The notes below the pieces were generated by a model that was given only the letters and a program-made list of their open reading frames with translations, was not told the DNA's origin and did no database searches. Below, piece after piece: positions 25,601-35,999 of a stretch of DNA of 64,000 nucleotides (positions are counted from its first letter, which is position 1; every line of letters starts with the position of its first letter). Source of the stretch: Cryptomeria japonica (lineage: Eukaryota > Streptophyta > Pinopsida > Cupressales > Cupressaceae); the NCBI RefSeq assembly GCF_030272615.1, contig NC_081406.1, forward strand, positions 485,307,900 through 485,371,899. Direction: 5' to 3'. The position numbers and the translations under genes were made by a program.

Positions 25601-26901
25601 GGACACTCTCTCACCATGTGCCCCATGGCTCCACATGTGAAACAAGAACCGCATGCCTGAAACTATGTGCCTTGAGGCCTAGAGAAAGGCTGCCCACCTA
25701 TCCTGATCGAACCACTGTACCCACCCCTAGAGGACTGCTGAGTCCATGCCGGAGGTGTGTATGTACCTTGTTCTCTCTGGTCACGCCTAGGACCCTTTGA
25801 ATGCCACTGCTTGGGCTTGGAGCCCTGCTGTCCCTGAGGGGGCCTCTACCTCTAATTCTACTATGACTGTTGTGGAGGAGGGGGTTTATAGGACCCCGAT
25901 GCATTCCTGTGGTTGCCTTTCCAATGGGGTTTGTGAAACCCGAAAGGCTGGGGTGTCGGGTTTCAATTCTGAAATCGATCCCTTGTGTCCTGTGGCCTAG
26001 CCTGAATCTCCTTGGCTATAAAGGCCTTCTCTATGGAAACCCAAAGGCTCCCTAGAGCAGCCATCCTCACCGGTCCTGCTATCTCGACATTTAGTCCCTT
26101 GATAAAATGGTTGACGAGAAGCTTCTCGTCCTTCAGGTAATCCACATATGGTAGGAGCTCAGTGAACTTGCTCTCGTACTGGGTCACTGAGAGACCCGTC
26201 TGCTGGAGGTCGTGGTACTCATCTATCTTATGCTGCCTAAAGTACTCTGACAAGTATCTCTCCCTGAACCTCTCCGTAAAGGTTTCCCATATGAGGGTGT
26301 CTACAGCTAGGCTACACTTGTATTCCTCCTGTCTCTACCATGTGGAGGTCGTCCCTCTCAAAAGGTGGATTGCAACTCGTGCCTTCAGATTTCTTTCATA
26401 AGAACGCAATGCAAAGCACCAATCTAGGCTCAAAAGCCAAGCCTCAGCTTCTACCTTGTCGGTAGGTCCCCCAAAAGATATTGGCTAGAGGCACAAAACC
26501 TCTCTGATCAGATCCCCTGGATCTCGACGTGCCCTCTCAATATAAACAAGTGCAGCCATTGGAGGTGGTCTAGGTAGATGAACGGACTTAGGCTCATGCT
26601 CAGCTTGGCCCTCTAAGGAATTAGGAGGTGGACTCCTACTCCGTTCCCTAAATGCTAATATATGGCTCCTTGAGTTCTAGTTTTCTGCATGACGGTCAAC
26701 TGCTAGAAGCCTATCCTGCACTATCCTAATCAGTTTTTGAAGTGCTAATAAGTTGTCTTAGTTTGCGTCAACCGGTGGTTCAGGAGGGGCCTATGGGTTC
26801 CCTTCCGAAACTGGTTCCTCCCTATCAACATCTTCGTGTGCCATACAAGTATGCCTAGGACATCTTCTGTACTTGCGAGCTTGTCGCGTAGTCGGAGGCA
26901 T
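25594..26901 (-). pseudogene. G2 gag (broken)
   Basis: The ATG at 26901 (minus) gives MPPTTRQARKYRR, about 110 bp inside the PBS, which fits a gag start. The core includes WLLSLDWCFALRSYERNLKARVA (about 26400-26450), FRERYLSEYFRQHKIDEY and LPYVDYLKDEKLLVNHFIKGL (25963-26290). A Pro/Gln-rich stretch is followed by an intact CCHC knuckle CFTCGAMGHMVREC at about 25605-25647. Several stops fall where Trp or Gln codons are expected. In the family it is the capsid/nucleocapsid protein. Confidence 0.86.
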
Positions 26902-27012
26902 CCTTATGAGAAAATAAAATAAAATAAATAAATGATTTTTGGAAAAAAAATTAATTGATTAAATAATTAAAGTGAAACGTAATGGAGGAAGGTTCCTAGT
27001 GTTGGAAACCTT

Positions 27013-27024
27013 GCTCTGATACCA
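27013..27024 (-). promoter_or_regulatory. G2 primer-binding site (initiator tRNA-Met type)
   Basis: On minus this reads TGGTATCAGAGC, the exact complement of the plant initiator tRNA-Met 3' end. It lies 3 bp inside the 5' LTR. It is unmutated, unlike the PBS of C2. Confidence 0.93.
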
Positions 27025-27027
27025 AAA

Positions 27028-28996
27028 TGTCATGCCCAAACTTTTGGGCAAAAATGGAACAACAAAATTTTTTTGAACATCAAAATCTCATAGAATAATC
27101 TACATTTATAACGAAGTCAATTAAGTTTTGTCTTAACTAAGATGTAGATAGTATTGTTTACTAGGATTGGAATAATTAATTCAACCAATAGGGCGACAAT
27201 AGTTAGTGAAGACTAATTTATTTCCTAAGAGGATCATCATAATTTAATTAATTAAATCAACCTAATTAATTTGCCGCTAATTAAGGTCGAGGGATATTTA
27301 AATATCTCAATTTCATTTAAAACATTCCAAACCAAAAATAATGATAATATTATCTTAAATTTGAAATTAATTAATTGGGCGCATGCAAACTCATTATTTA
27401 AATTTAACCAATAAGGTTACAAATTCAATAATGTTATTTGTCAAATAAATGTAATTTGTACTATAGTCAATATTAATCTCCCCTAAACCTTCAATTTTTG
27501 ACTATTAAATAATTTGGCCAAAATTGGCCTCATAGGCTAAAAATTCGTATAAAATGATTAACAATTTTCATTCATAAATTTTCCCCAATTTAAATTTAAC
27601 TCAACGCCCATACTTAATTAAATATATAAAAATAACTATACAGTAACCTTAGTTAATTAATTAAATCAGTTATGCGATTAATGTAACCATCTAATATTAA
27701 TCTCCATTTTTAAATCATATAAAAAGAAAAACTATATGAAAATTAATTTTCTCCCAAATCAAATAAGGAGTTTAAAAATTAATTTCACACATAGCTCAAA
27801 TTAAATGGGGGGAATCCTTTTCAAATTTTAGAAAAGAATTTCCCCCTCTCCTTATTTTAATTAATATTTTAATCTCAATTCCTAATTAGGGTTGAGTAAT
27901 GTCTTCTTCTATATTTTATAAAAAAACAACTTAACAATCCCTTTTTCCTTTTATTTGCTAACCCTAACACGAATGTGGGCTAGGGTTGCATTTCTAATTT
28001 TCTTTATTATTTAAATGCTAACACTAACTTGAAATTAGGTTAGGGTTGCATTTTTATTGACTAGAATTCTTTTCTTTTCTTTTTTTCTTTATTGCTTTTA
28101 CCTTAACCCGAAACGGGGTTAGGGTTTATTATATATATATTTTTTGTGTGTGTGTTCTGTGTGTGATACAGGGTTCGGTGGAGACAGCGTTTATTTTTTT
28201 GTTGCAGGGCCGAGCGCGAAGGGGGGAACCACGGTGGTTCTAACACCACTTGGGAAGTGGGGGTAAAGGCTCCCCACAGGGACAGCCGCAACCGTGCTTG
28301 CGGGTCATGGCCCACAGTGATGGTCTTGGTCGCCGCTATGATTCACAGCCCACAGCGTGGCTGCGCCACCCACAGGGGTTGGCCGAAGCCACCCTCTGTG
28401 GGTTATAGACCACAGTGCAGCCGCGGCCGCCACTGGGGGTTGCCGCCCACAGAACGGGCCGAAGGTACCAATAAAAATACTCCAAAACTTACTCTAGGAG
28501 TTGATTGAACCCTTTGAAATTCCACCTAAAGTTAACCTACGGGTCAACTCTGAGTTGACCTTCCTTATGGCTCACTATCCTAGATTTCTTGGAACCTTCA
28601 AGGATAATTTGGAAATATATCAATTACACATTTGTACTTTCCAATGGCCTTATATAATAATAAACACAAAATAAGAATACAAATCAATTCACCATATATC
28701 AAAGAAAATCCACATAAGCAATTATCATAGTCCTCATAAACTCAATCCATTTATAAGATATGCATCATATTTATAGCATCATAATAAAGTCCTGCATCTC
28801 AATGTTTTCCTATTCTAGAATCATATAAAATTCTATATCCACAATGCATAGAAATGAAGCATCAATATATTAATGTTATCCAATTCTTGGGATCATATAA
28901 AGTTCTATATCCATAATGCATAAAAATAAAGCATCCATAATAGTTGCAACATGAAAATCACTGAAATGCTAGGATGGGTCGGGGTAGGGCCTCACA
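27028..28996 (-). repeat. G2 5' LTR
   Basis: 1969 bp, TGTCATGCCC to CCTCACA on plus. Telomere-like hairpins lie at 27958-27987, 28018-28047 and 28100-28126, and the GC-rich stretch at 28200-28455. It lacks the segment present at 21405-21720 of the other LTR; the join lies at a short repeat, TCAATTA, near 28620. Confidence 0.92.
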
Positions 28997-29001
28997 GAAA
29001 A

Positions 29002-30090
29002 CATGTCATTCAAGATTTGATTGACAATGGTGTAATAACTATGCATGGGTGTAAGACAAATGAATCACACACAACTTTAAAAACTCCACTTCCTAATTAT
29101 GAGAATCATGAATCATCAACAACATAAAATGGCAAGCGTAAAGAAAAAGTGAACTATGGTCATACCTATGATAACGTGGTCAATGTGATTGTGGTCAAAG
29201 AGAAACAACAACAAGAACTCGCTCATCTTATCACAAGAAGAAAATCCAAGGTTACTTTGTTGGGTCCTACAACTGACATGCCATCCACTTCAAAAAAAAA
29301 TAGTATAGTGGAGAAGCTACACAAAACTCCTGCACAAATATCAATTTTAAAACTTTTGAAACTTTCACTCGCACATAAAGAAATTTAAGAAAGAGTGCTA
29401 GTAGATACGACGGTATCCAAAGATCTTGATGTAGATCAATTCTAAACTATGGTGGGACACCTCACAACAACTCAATACTTATCATTCATAGAAGAAGATG
29501 ACATGTCTCTGCAACATCTGCATAATGCTCCATTGCATATTGAAGTCCTTATTCATAAAACACATGTTAAATGTGTCCTAATAGATGGAGCAACTGGCTT
29601 GAATATTTTCTCATTAAGTCTTGTTCATGCTTTAGGTTATTCTGAAGATGCAGTTGATCCCCATAAAATGATCACAATCAAAGTATATGATGAAGAAGAG
29701 TGTTCCTCCAAAGGAATTGTGGTATTACCAATTAGAGTAGGACCCTTGTAGAAAGATACAACATGCCAAGCTCTAGACCTAGATTTATCATACAACATAC
29801 TTTTGGGAAGACCATGGACTCATGACATACAAGCTATTCCCTCAACTTATCACCAGTGCTTGAAGTTTTCATACAATGGATAGGAAATCATAATTTCAAC
29901 AAACTCGAATCCATTCCAATATTGTAGCAATTTGAAACCGGCACAAGAGGTCATTGTTCCACATAATAGAGAGGCATCACCTTCAAGCACACAATCAAAG
30001 GAAAATCATTTTCCTCAATCTTGTGAACTTTTGAAAAATAGATACAGCTAAGGGATCATGGGAATGGAGAATATTCACTGTCATAGTTAC
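29002..30090 (+). pseudogene. G1 gag end and aspartic protease (broken)
   Basis: The gag frame resumes after G2 with KHVIQDLIDNGVITMHG. It runs in the same frame into a protease domain at 29449-29900. LIDGATGLNIFSL (29580-29620) stands where LIDGG/S is usual, keeping the catalytic Asp and Gly. DLSYNILLGRPWTHDIQAIPS (29780-29850) is a hallmark of Tat/Athila-like proteases. Stops lie near 29125, 29386, 29443, 29749 and 29881. A frameshift occurs close to 30090. Confidence 0.86.
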
Positions 30091-31065
30091 CACTTTCTCC
30101 TAAATCTTATGGTAAACCATCAAACTCAAAACAACAACTAGTTGTAAAACCTCTTCCAATATTTGATGGAGAATTTGTTAGTGTTGGGACATTATCTGAA
30201 GAAATAGAGGACAAAGATGTGCTACAATGGCTATACAAGGATGAAGAAGTTCAACAAAAAAATAATAACATCAGAATACCTACAGAGAAATATGGAATAG
30301 GATTCAACATCCTTCAAAAAATAGGATACACTAGAATGGGTCTTATAGAAAAAAGAAAAGAAGGTATCTTAGAACCCATACAACCTCATACTTAATAGGC
30401 TATAGACAAATTAGGCTTAGGGTACAGACAAGTTACTCCACAAGAAGAAACATCTTCTAGGCAACAAAAGGATGAACATGACAAAAGACAAGAACAACTT
30501 GCAATCAAAGGAGAGGAAGCATCTGCCAAACAACAAGAACAAGAAAACATAAGATCACAAAAGGAGAGAGCTTCTAATAAGAAAGAAAGACAAAATAATG
30601 GCACTTCCCAAGTAGAGTCAACTTCTAATGAAAACAGACAAGAAGACAGTATAAAGCAAGGAGAACTAATAGCAAGACTAACAAAACTAAATATCAACCT
30701 AGTGGAAGATGAATATGAGAGATGAAAAGACATAGCGAGGAAAACAAAAGAAACAAACCAAAATCTATATGAACAAATTTGCAGATTGCAAGCTACTAGT
30801 GAGACAAATTCCAATGAATGGGAATGGGATTCCTATCATTCTGAACAATCATCTGAAGAAACCTACTATGAAGAAGATGTGGGTGTCGATGTAGTTCATG
30901 CATATGCAGGAAAAATTATCAAGAACTAGGTCACTTGAATTAGAATCACATTCGGTCGACTTGGATTTAATCGAGGATGATCAGGAACTACTTGTGAGAG
31001 GTCATTCTAATGAGAGTATCATCCTATACATTAAAATATGTATTAAATAATTTAACATTTCTATC
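30091..31065 (+). pseudogene. G1 pol: G-patch-like segment and charged coil region (broken)
   Basis: This lies between protease and RT, read in another frame than its neighbours (two compensating frameshifts, near 30090 and 30930). At about 30294-30380 it encodes YGIGFNILQKIGY, then GLIEKRKEGILEPI, with a further LGLGYRQ near 30415. The spacing of glycines and aromatic residues resembles a G-patch, an RNA-binding motif known in some retroelement polyproteins. A Lys/Glu/Gln-rich, probably coiled-coil, stretch follows (30430-30780), then an acidic part. G-patch is my reading of the pattern and has not been tested by a profile search. Confidence 0.6.
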
Positions 31066-32385
31066 ATGACCCTTAATGCCTTTGAAACATCTCAAACTGA
31101 GGATCCCTTACCTTTAATACATCCTGAACTTATTGACTGGGATAGTGAAGGACATACTGAAATTGATACCTTTCCTAATGACCATGCTATTTCCTTATAC
31201 CTTAATGCAATTGAGCCCACAACAACTTCCACCAGGGATTTTACCAATGCATCTTCTAGTCAAGTGGGTGCCAAATCTCCCAGTTGCAAAATTAAAAATA
31301 AAGAAAAAAATATCAGATCTAATGCTGAAAACCATTTATTGGCAACATTAGACCAAGGAAAGGTAAAAAGAAATGACACACCTAATGATGAAAACCTCCT
31401 TGACATGTCAGAAGATGGGAGATTTGACACCTTACTTGAATATTATCAAGAGAGATCATCTAAACTGATTGAACCAACAAAAGCAGTCAACATTGGAACA
31501 ACAGATCAACCAAAGATTCTACATCCGACAAACTCTCTATCAGAACAAGAAAAGCAAAAATATCTAGAATTTTTCAAAAGACAAATTAATTTTGCTTGGT
31601 CATATGCAGACATGCCAGGGTTGGATCCATATCTTATAATGCATCACCTAAATGTCACTCCAAGAACCAAACCAGTAAAACCAAAATTGAGAAATATGCA
31701 TCCTCATATAGCTCTCCTTGTCAAAGCATAATTGAAGAAATTACTGGATGTGGGATTCATAAGAACTATGACATATCCTTAATGGGTATCAAACATAGTT
31801 CTTTTTTCTAAACTAGATAAAAGTATCAAAGTATGCACAAACTTCAAAGATCTCAATAATGCATGTCCAAAGGATAACTTTCCTTTGCTTAATATTGACA
31901 TCATTATAGATTTAACTATTGGAAATTCCATGTTTTCTCTAATGGATGCATTCTCAAGATATAAGCAAATTAAAATAGCTCTAGAAGATCAAGAAAAGAT
32001 AGCCTTCACGTGTCAATGGGGTACTTTCTGCAAGAATTTCATGCCATTTGGACTAAAGAATGCAGGTACTACTTATCAGAGAGCCATGACAACAGTATTC
32101 CATGGCATGATGCATACATTCATGGAAGACTATGTAGATGACATATTGGAAAAATCATATAATAGAGAGGAACATCTTCAAATACTAGAAAAGATCTTTG
32201 ACCGGTTAGAACAATACAAGCTAAGGCTCAATCCCAAGAAATGTGCCTTTGGTGTCACTTTAGGTAAGCTATTGGGATACCTTGTTTCAGCTAGGGGTAT
32301 AGAAGTAGATTCGGCTAAAGTTAAAGAAATCATGGAAATGGCATCTCCCAAAAATATCAGTCAACACTGATCACTTCAAGGAAGA
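31066..32385 (+). pseudogene. G1 pol: reverse transcriptase (broken)
   Basis: An acidic spacer (31066-31500) is followed by FAWSYADMPGLDPYLIMHHL (31590-31650), the usual lead-in of Tat-type RT. LLDVGFI, VCTNFKDLNNACPKDNFPL, MDAFSRYKQI, FMPFGLKNAG and an intact YVDD (32131-32142) follow. After that come LNPKKCAFGV and LGYLVSARGIEVD. It is in one frame throughout. Stops at 31729, about 31779 and about 32368 break it. The family enzyme copies element RNA into DNA in cytoplasmic particles. Confidence 0.92.
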
Positions 32386-32985
32386 TTGGAGTCAATTAGA
32401 AGATTTGTTACTCAGTTCATAGATAAGTGTCAACCATTTACTCATTTGTTGTACAAGAATGTTCATTTCAAATGGGACAATCAATGTGAAGAAGCATTCA
32501 ATAAAATCAAGGAATATCTCATGCAACCACCAGTCCTAATGTCACCAATTCAAGGTAAGTCATTGTTACTATATGTATCAGCCAGATAAGTATCATTAGG
32601 AGTTTTGCTTGTACAATAGGATAATGAAGGAAAATAATGAGCTATTTACTACATCAGTAGAACATTAGTGGGATACGAGCTTAATTATTCACCAATAAAA
32701 AAAATATGTTTAGCAGTAGTATTCACTTCTCAAAAGTTGTGACATTATCTACTCTCTCACTCAATCAAACTAATTGCTAAAATAGATCCTTTAAAGTACT
32801 TGCTCAGCAAGGCAACCTTAACAGGAAGATTAGCAAAATGGGTCATGATCCTAAGTGAATTTAATATTGAATATGTGAATAGAAAAGCTATCAAGGGACA
32901 AGTCATTGCAGACCAGCTGACAAAAGTACCACTTCAAGATGATCATCCTTTAAATATTGAATTTTCAGATGTTGATATCCTCATA
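32386..32985 (+). pseudogene. G1 pol: RT-attached RNase H (broken)
   Basis: Connection and RNase H directly after RT: SIRRFVTQFIDKCQPFTHLLYK, then CEEAFNKIKEYL, PPVL, and (with stops near 32587, 32617-32640 and 32743) YYISRTLVGYELNYSPIKK. It ends with GRLAKWVMILSEFNIEY and GQVIADQL (32826-32925). Order and motifs match the usual Ty3 RNase H, which degrades the RNA of RNA-DNA hybrids. Confidence 0.85.
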
Positions 32986-33330
32986 GTCACTGAACAGACG
33001 TGGCAGTTGTACTTTGATGGCTCATATACCCCACATGGATCAGGAGCAGGCATTTTATTCATCACACCGCAAGGTCACACGATTCTGAAGGCATATAAAT
33101 TGATTTTTCCATGCACCAACAATACAACTGAATATGAAGTTTTGTTCATAGGAATCAAAATGGCCTTAGAATGGAACATCACACAACTACAGGTTTTTGG
33201 AGACTCTCAGATTGTCATCAATTAAATTAATGATGATCATCAAACAAAGGATGACAAACTAATTCCTTATAAAAAGATGGTAGATGATTTTAAAAAGTAT
33301 TTTGGAGAAATCACTTTTGAGCAAATTCTA
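32986..33330 (+). pseudogene. G1 pol: second (archaeal-type) RNase H (broken)
   Basis: WQLYFDGSYTPHGSGAGILF (33001-33060) starts a second RNase H. It continues with NNTTEYEVLFIGIKMALEW and LQVFGDSQIVIN, after which a stop lies at 33223. The D...E...D residues are visible: Asp at 33015, Glu in TEYE, Asp in GDSQ. A second, archaeal-like RNase H between the RT-attached RNase H and integrase is a known acquisition of Tat-lineage plant elements. It supports that placement of G1. Confidence 0.85.
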
Positions 33331-34752
33331 AGAAATGACAACAAAGCAACAGACATCATGGCAACACTTGCTTCTCTACTTCAGACATAGGAAAATCAAG
33401 AGTGTTACGAATTCCTGGTGGAAGAGTTATTTTACCCTGCCCATAACTGTCCCGACTCCCAAATTATCCATCACCTTATTGGGCATGATTCCTCTCTCTA
33501 TGAACAAATTTATACATACTTGAAAGATAACACCCTCCCTCTTAAATTGTCAAAGAACCAAAAGAAAAATTTCATCTGCCACTCCTCTCATTATACTCTT
33601 TTCATAGATACCATTTTTAAAGAAGGTCTAGACGGTACTCTCTTAAGATGTCTTGAGGAAGAAGAATCTGAAAAGGCCTTAAACAAAGTCCATAACAAAA
33701 TTTGTAGCACTCATTCAAGTGGTCTTACCCTTTCAAAAAAATTCATACACTTGGGCTATTATTGGCCAACTATGGAATGAGATTCTTTTAAGATAGCTAA
33801 AACATGCAAACAATGTTAGATCCATGGAAATTTAATTCATGCACCAACACAAGCCCTTCATGCATTGGCAACATCTTGGCCTTTCTGCCAATGGGGTCTT
33901 GATCTAGTAGGAAAGATAAACCCTCCTTCATCCAATGGTAAAAAATTCATCCTCATAGGTACAAAATATTTTACAAAATGGATTGAGGCAGTATCTCTCA
34001 CAAATATCACAGGAAAATAAATTGATACATTTATCTTGAACTACATCATATGTCTCTATGGCATACCCATGACCATTATCACTGATAATGGGTGACCATT
34101 CAAGAACCAGGATGTACAGGAGCTTTGTGAGAAATTTAAGATCCAACATAGGTTCTCCACACCCTACTATCCACAAGGGAATGGACAAGAAGAAGCATCA
34201 AACAAAACAATTTTGAAAATCCTCAAAAAGACTGTGAATGATGCTAGCAGAGATTGGCATATTCAATTGAACCTTGCTTTATGGGCCTACCATACCAGTA
34301 TCCACACTCCTATAGGAGCCAAACATTTCTCTCTTAGTTATGGATTATAAGCAATACTACCAATAGAAATAGAGATACCTTCTCTATGGGTATCATTAAA
34401 AGGCCTTATCCTAGATGAAGAACAACGACTATCTAGACTACAAGAGCTAGAATTGATCCATGAATGACAACAAAATGCCTTTGATCATTTGTAGGTGTAT
34501 TAGTAAATAATATGATAAAGTTATAATTGCAAGGTCAAACCAATAGAATTTAAAGTTGGAGAACTAGTGCTAAAGGAAAATCCACACAACCAGTAAGATC
34601 GAGAAAATAAAGGAAAGTTTGAACCAAACTAGTTGGGTGTATTTGTGGTCATAGAAGCATTTGGGTCAAGAGCCTATCAACTATCAATGTCAGATGGGGA
34701 TCAACTTGAGGAACCCATCAATAGCATGCATCTTAAAAAATTTTATGTCTAA
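33331..34752 (+). pseudogene. G1 pol: integrase (broken)
   Basis: The zinc-binding part has H..H and CKQC near 33700-33820. The core has Asp in WGLDLVG (33890-33912), Asp in ITDNG (34078-34092) and Glu in GNGQEEASNK (34170-34205), so the D,D,E triad is readable. LALWAYHTSIHTP follows. The C-terminal part (FKVGELVLKENP near 34540-34575) and a GSRAYQL region lead to the final stop at 34750-34752. There is no chromodomain. Stops lie at 33778, 33817, 34018, 34093, 34348, 34465 and a cluster near 34489-34520, all in one frame. Confidence 0.9.
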
Positions 34753-35999
34753 AATCAGAAAATCCAAAAACAATGAAAAAGCTAGAAAACACAAAAACAA
34801 CGAAAATAGTGAAAAAAAAATCAAATATGAGAGAAAGTGCAAGAAAAATAGATGGTGAAAACCTAGCAACAGATGTTATTTGTCAGCTAGCTCTTCCATC
34901 TATTAGTTCATGTATCCGTCCACTTGCATTCATTTTCATCAGTGTTGTTCATATCAGTAATAAAGCCTTTGTACATACGCAAGCTTCGCAGGTGATTTCT
35001 CACCATGGTTTGGATCATTGTATATACCATAATAAAGTTTGTTTCTAGACTAGGGGCAAAATACTAAACCTAGCTAGGGGCAAAAATATTGAACCTAGCT
35101 AGGGGCAAAATTTCATTGAGCTTAATCAAATAGGTAGAACAATAGTTAATTAGGCAACATTTGGAAAATGGAAACTAAGACACATCCAATGTTGAACACA
35201 AGATCAAATTATCTACCATCAACTATTAGCTATCAGTCTAACCCTAACAAACACATATCAATGGATGATATCTTTTGACTAATGGTTTTAACACTTTATC
35301 AACAATGGTTCAACTTTTATATCTTAATTTTTGCTATCATGATTTCTGAGTGACACTAGGATGTCTCTAACTAAAGGAATAAGGAAGGAACATGATATTT
35401 TCTTGTCTACTATTTGTAAATTAATCGTTCATATGTGCAAATTTGTCTCAGGACATGATCATTGGAATATCATCAAGGACATTTTGGATTTGCATATATA
35501 AATGGTTAATACTACCTGTTTTTCGCAAGCAACACTCAAGTCATCTTGGTTCAATTATACCTCGATGCTTGTGCTAACTTGCAATATGAAAACCCAGGAA
35601 AGTAGTGCTCAAGTCAACATGGTTCAATTATACCATTGATGTTTGCACTCACTTCTCATATTTTAAAGACTCAATGATGACAAAAAACAATGACCAAGTG
35701 ACTGATCTGATCACAACATTGCACTTCATTTGCATATTTAAAGTAGATTGCATTTCATTTTGCATGGGATCACAAAATCTCATCTTTTAAAAGGCCAAGC
35801 GCTTCAACATGTGTTATCTCTCTTATTAAGTGATTGAGTACATTGGACATTAACAAAAATAATCAATTCATTCATCCTCCATGATAAGTTAGTTCATTTT
35901 ATCACATGTAAGCATTGCATAATAAGACATCATTCATATAGATAATTCAATTATTCATTTAAAATCGATCATTCATGGCATAAATATCAATCATGTAAA
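34753..35999 (+). other. G1 3' untranslated region, first part, with PPT-like triplet
   Basis: No coding domain. Three copies of AGGGGCAAAA, identical to the G1 PPT, lie at 35052-35061, 35076-35085 and 35101-35110, each preceded by CTAGCT or similar. A diverged tandem pair of about 100 bp lies around 35530-35665, marked by TGGTTCAATTATACC in each unit. C3 is inserted after 35999. Confidence 0.8.

Larger units (their letters stand above)
19803..28996 (-). mobile_element. G2: Ty3/Gypsy chromovirus-like element, minus strand, in G1 gag
   Basis: LTRs lie at 19803-22152 (3') and 27028-28996 (5'), with the TSD GAAAA at 19798-19802 and 28997-29001. A PBS and PPT lie at the expected inner edges. The order on minus is gag, zinc knuckle, protease, RT, RNase H, integrase, then a chromodomain-like tail. 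Total 9194 bp. The left LTR end has mutated from TG to TA. Coding is broken by stops and frameshifts. G1's gag frame resumes on both sides. Confidence 0.93.

Noticed and set aside
30392-30814. 140-codon minus-strand open frame
   Set aside because: It is antisense to the Lys/Glu-rich part of G1 pol; its Ser/Cys/Leu-rich composition mirrors that coding strand.
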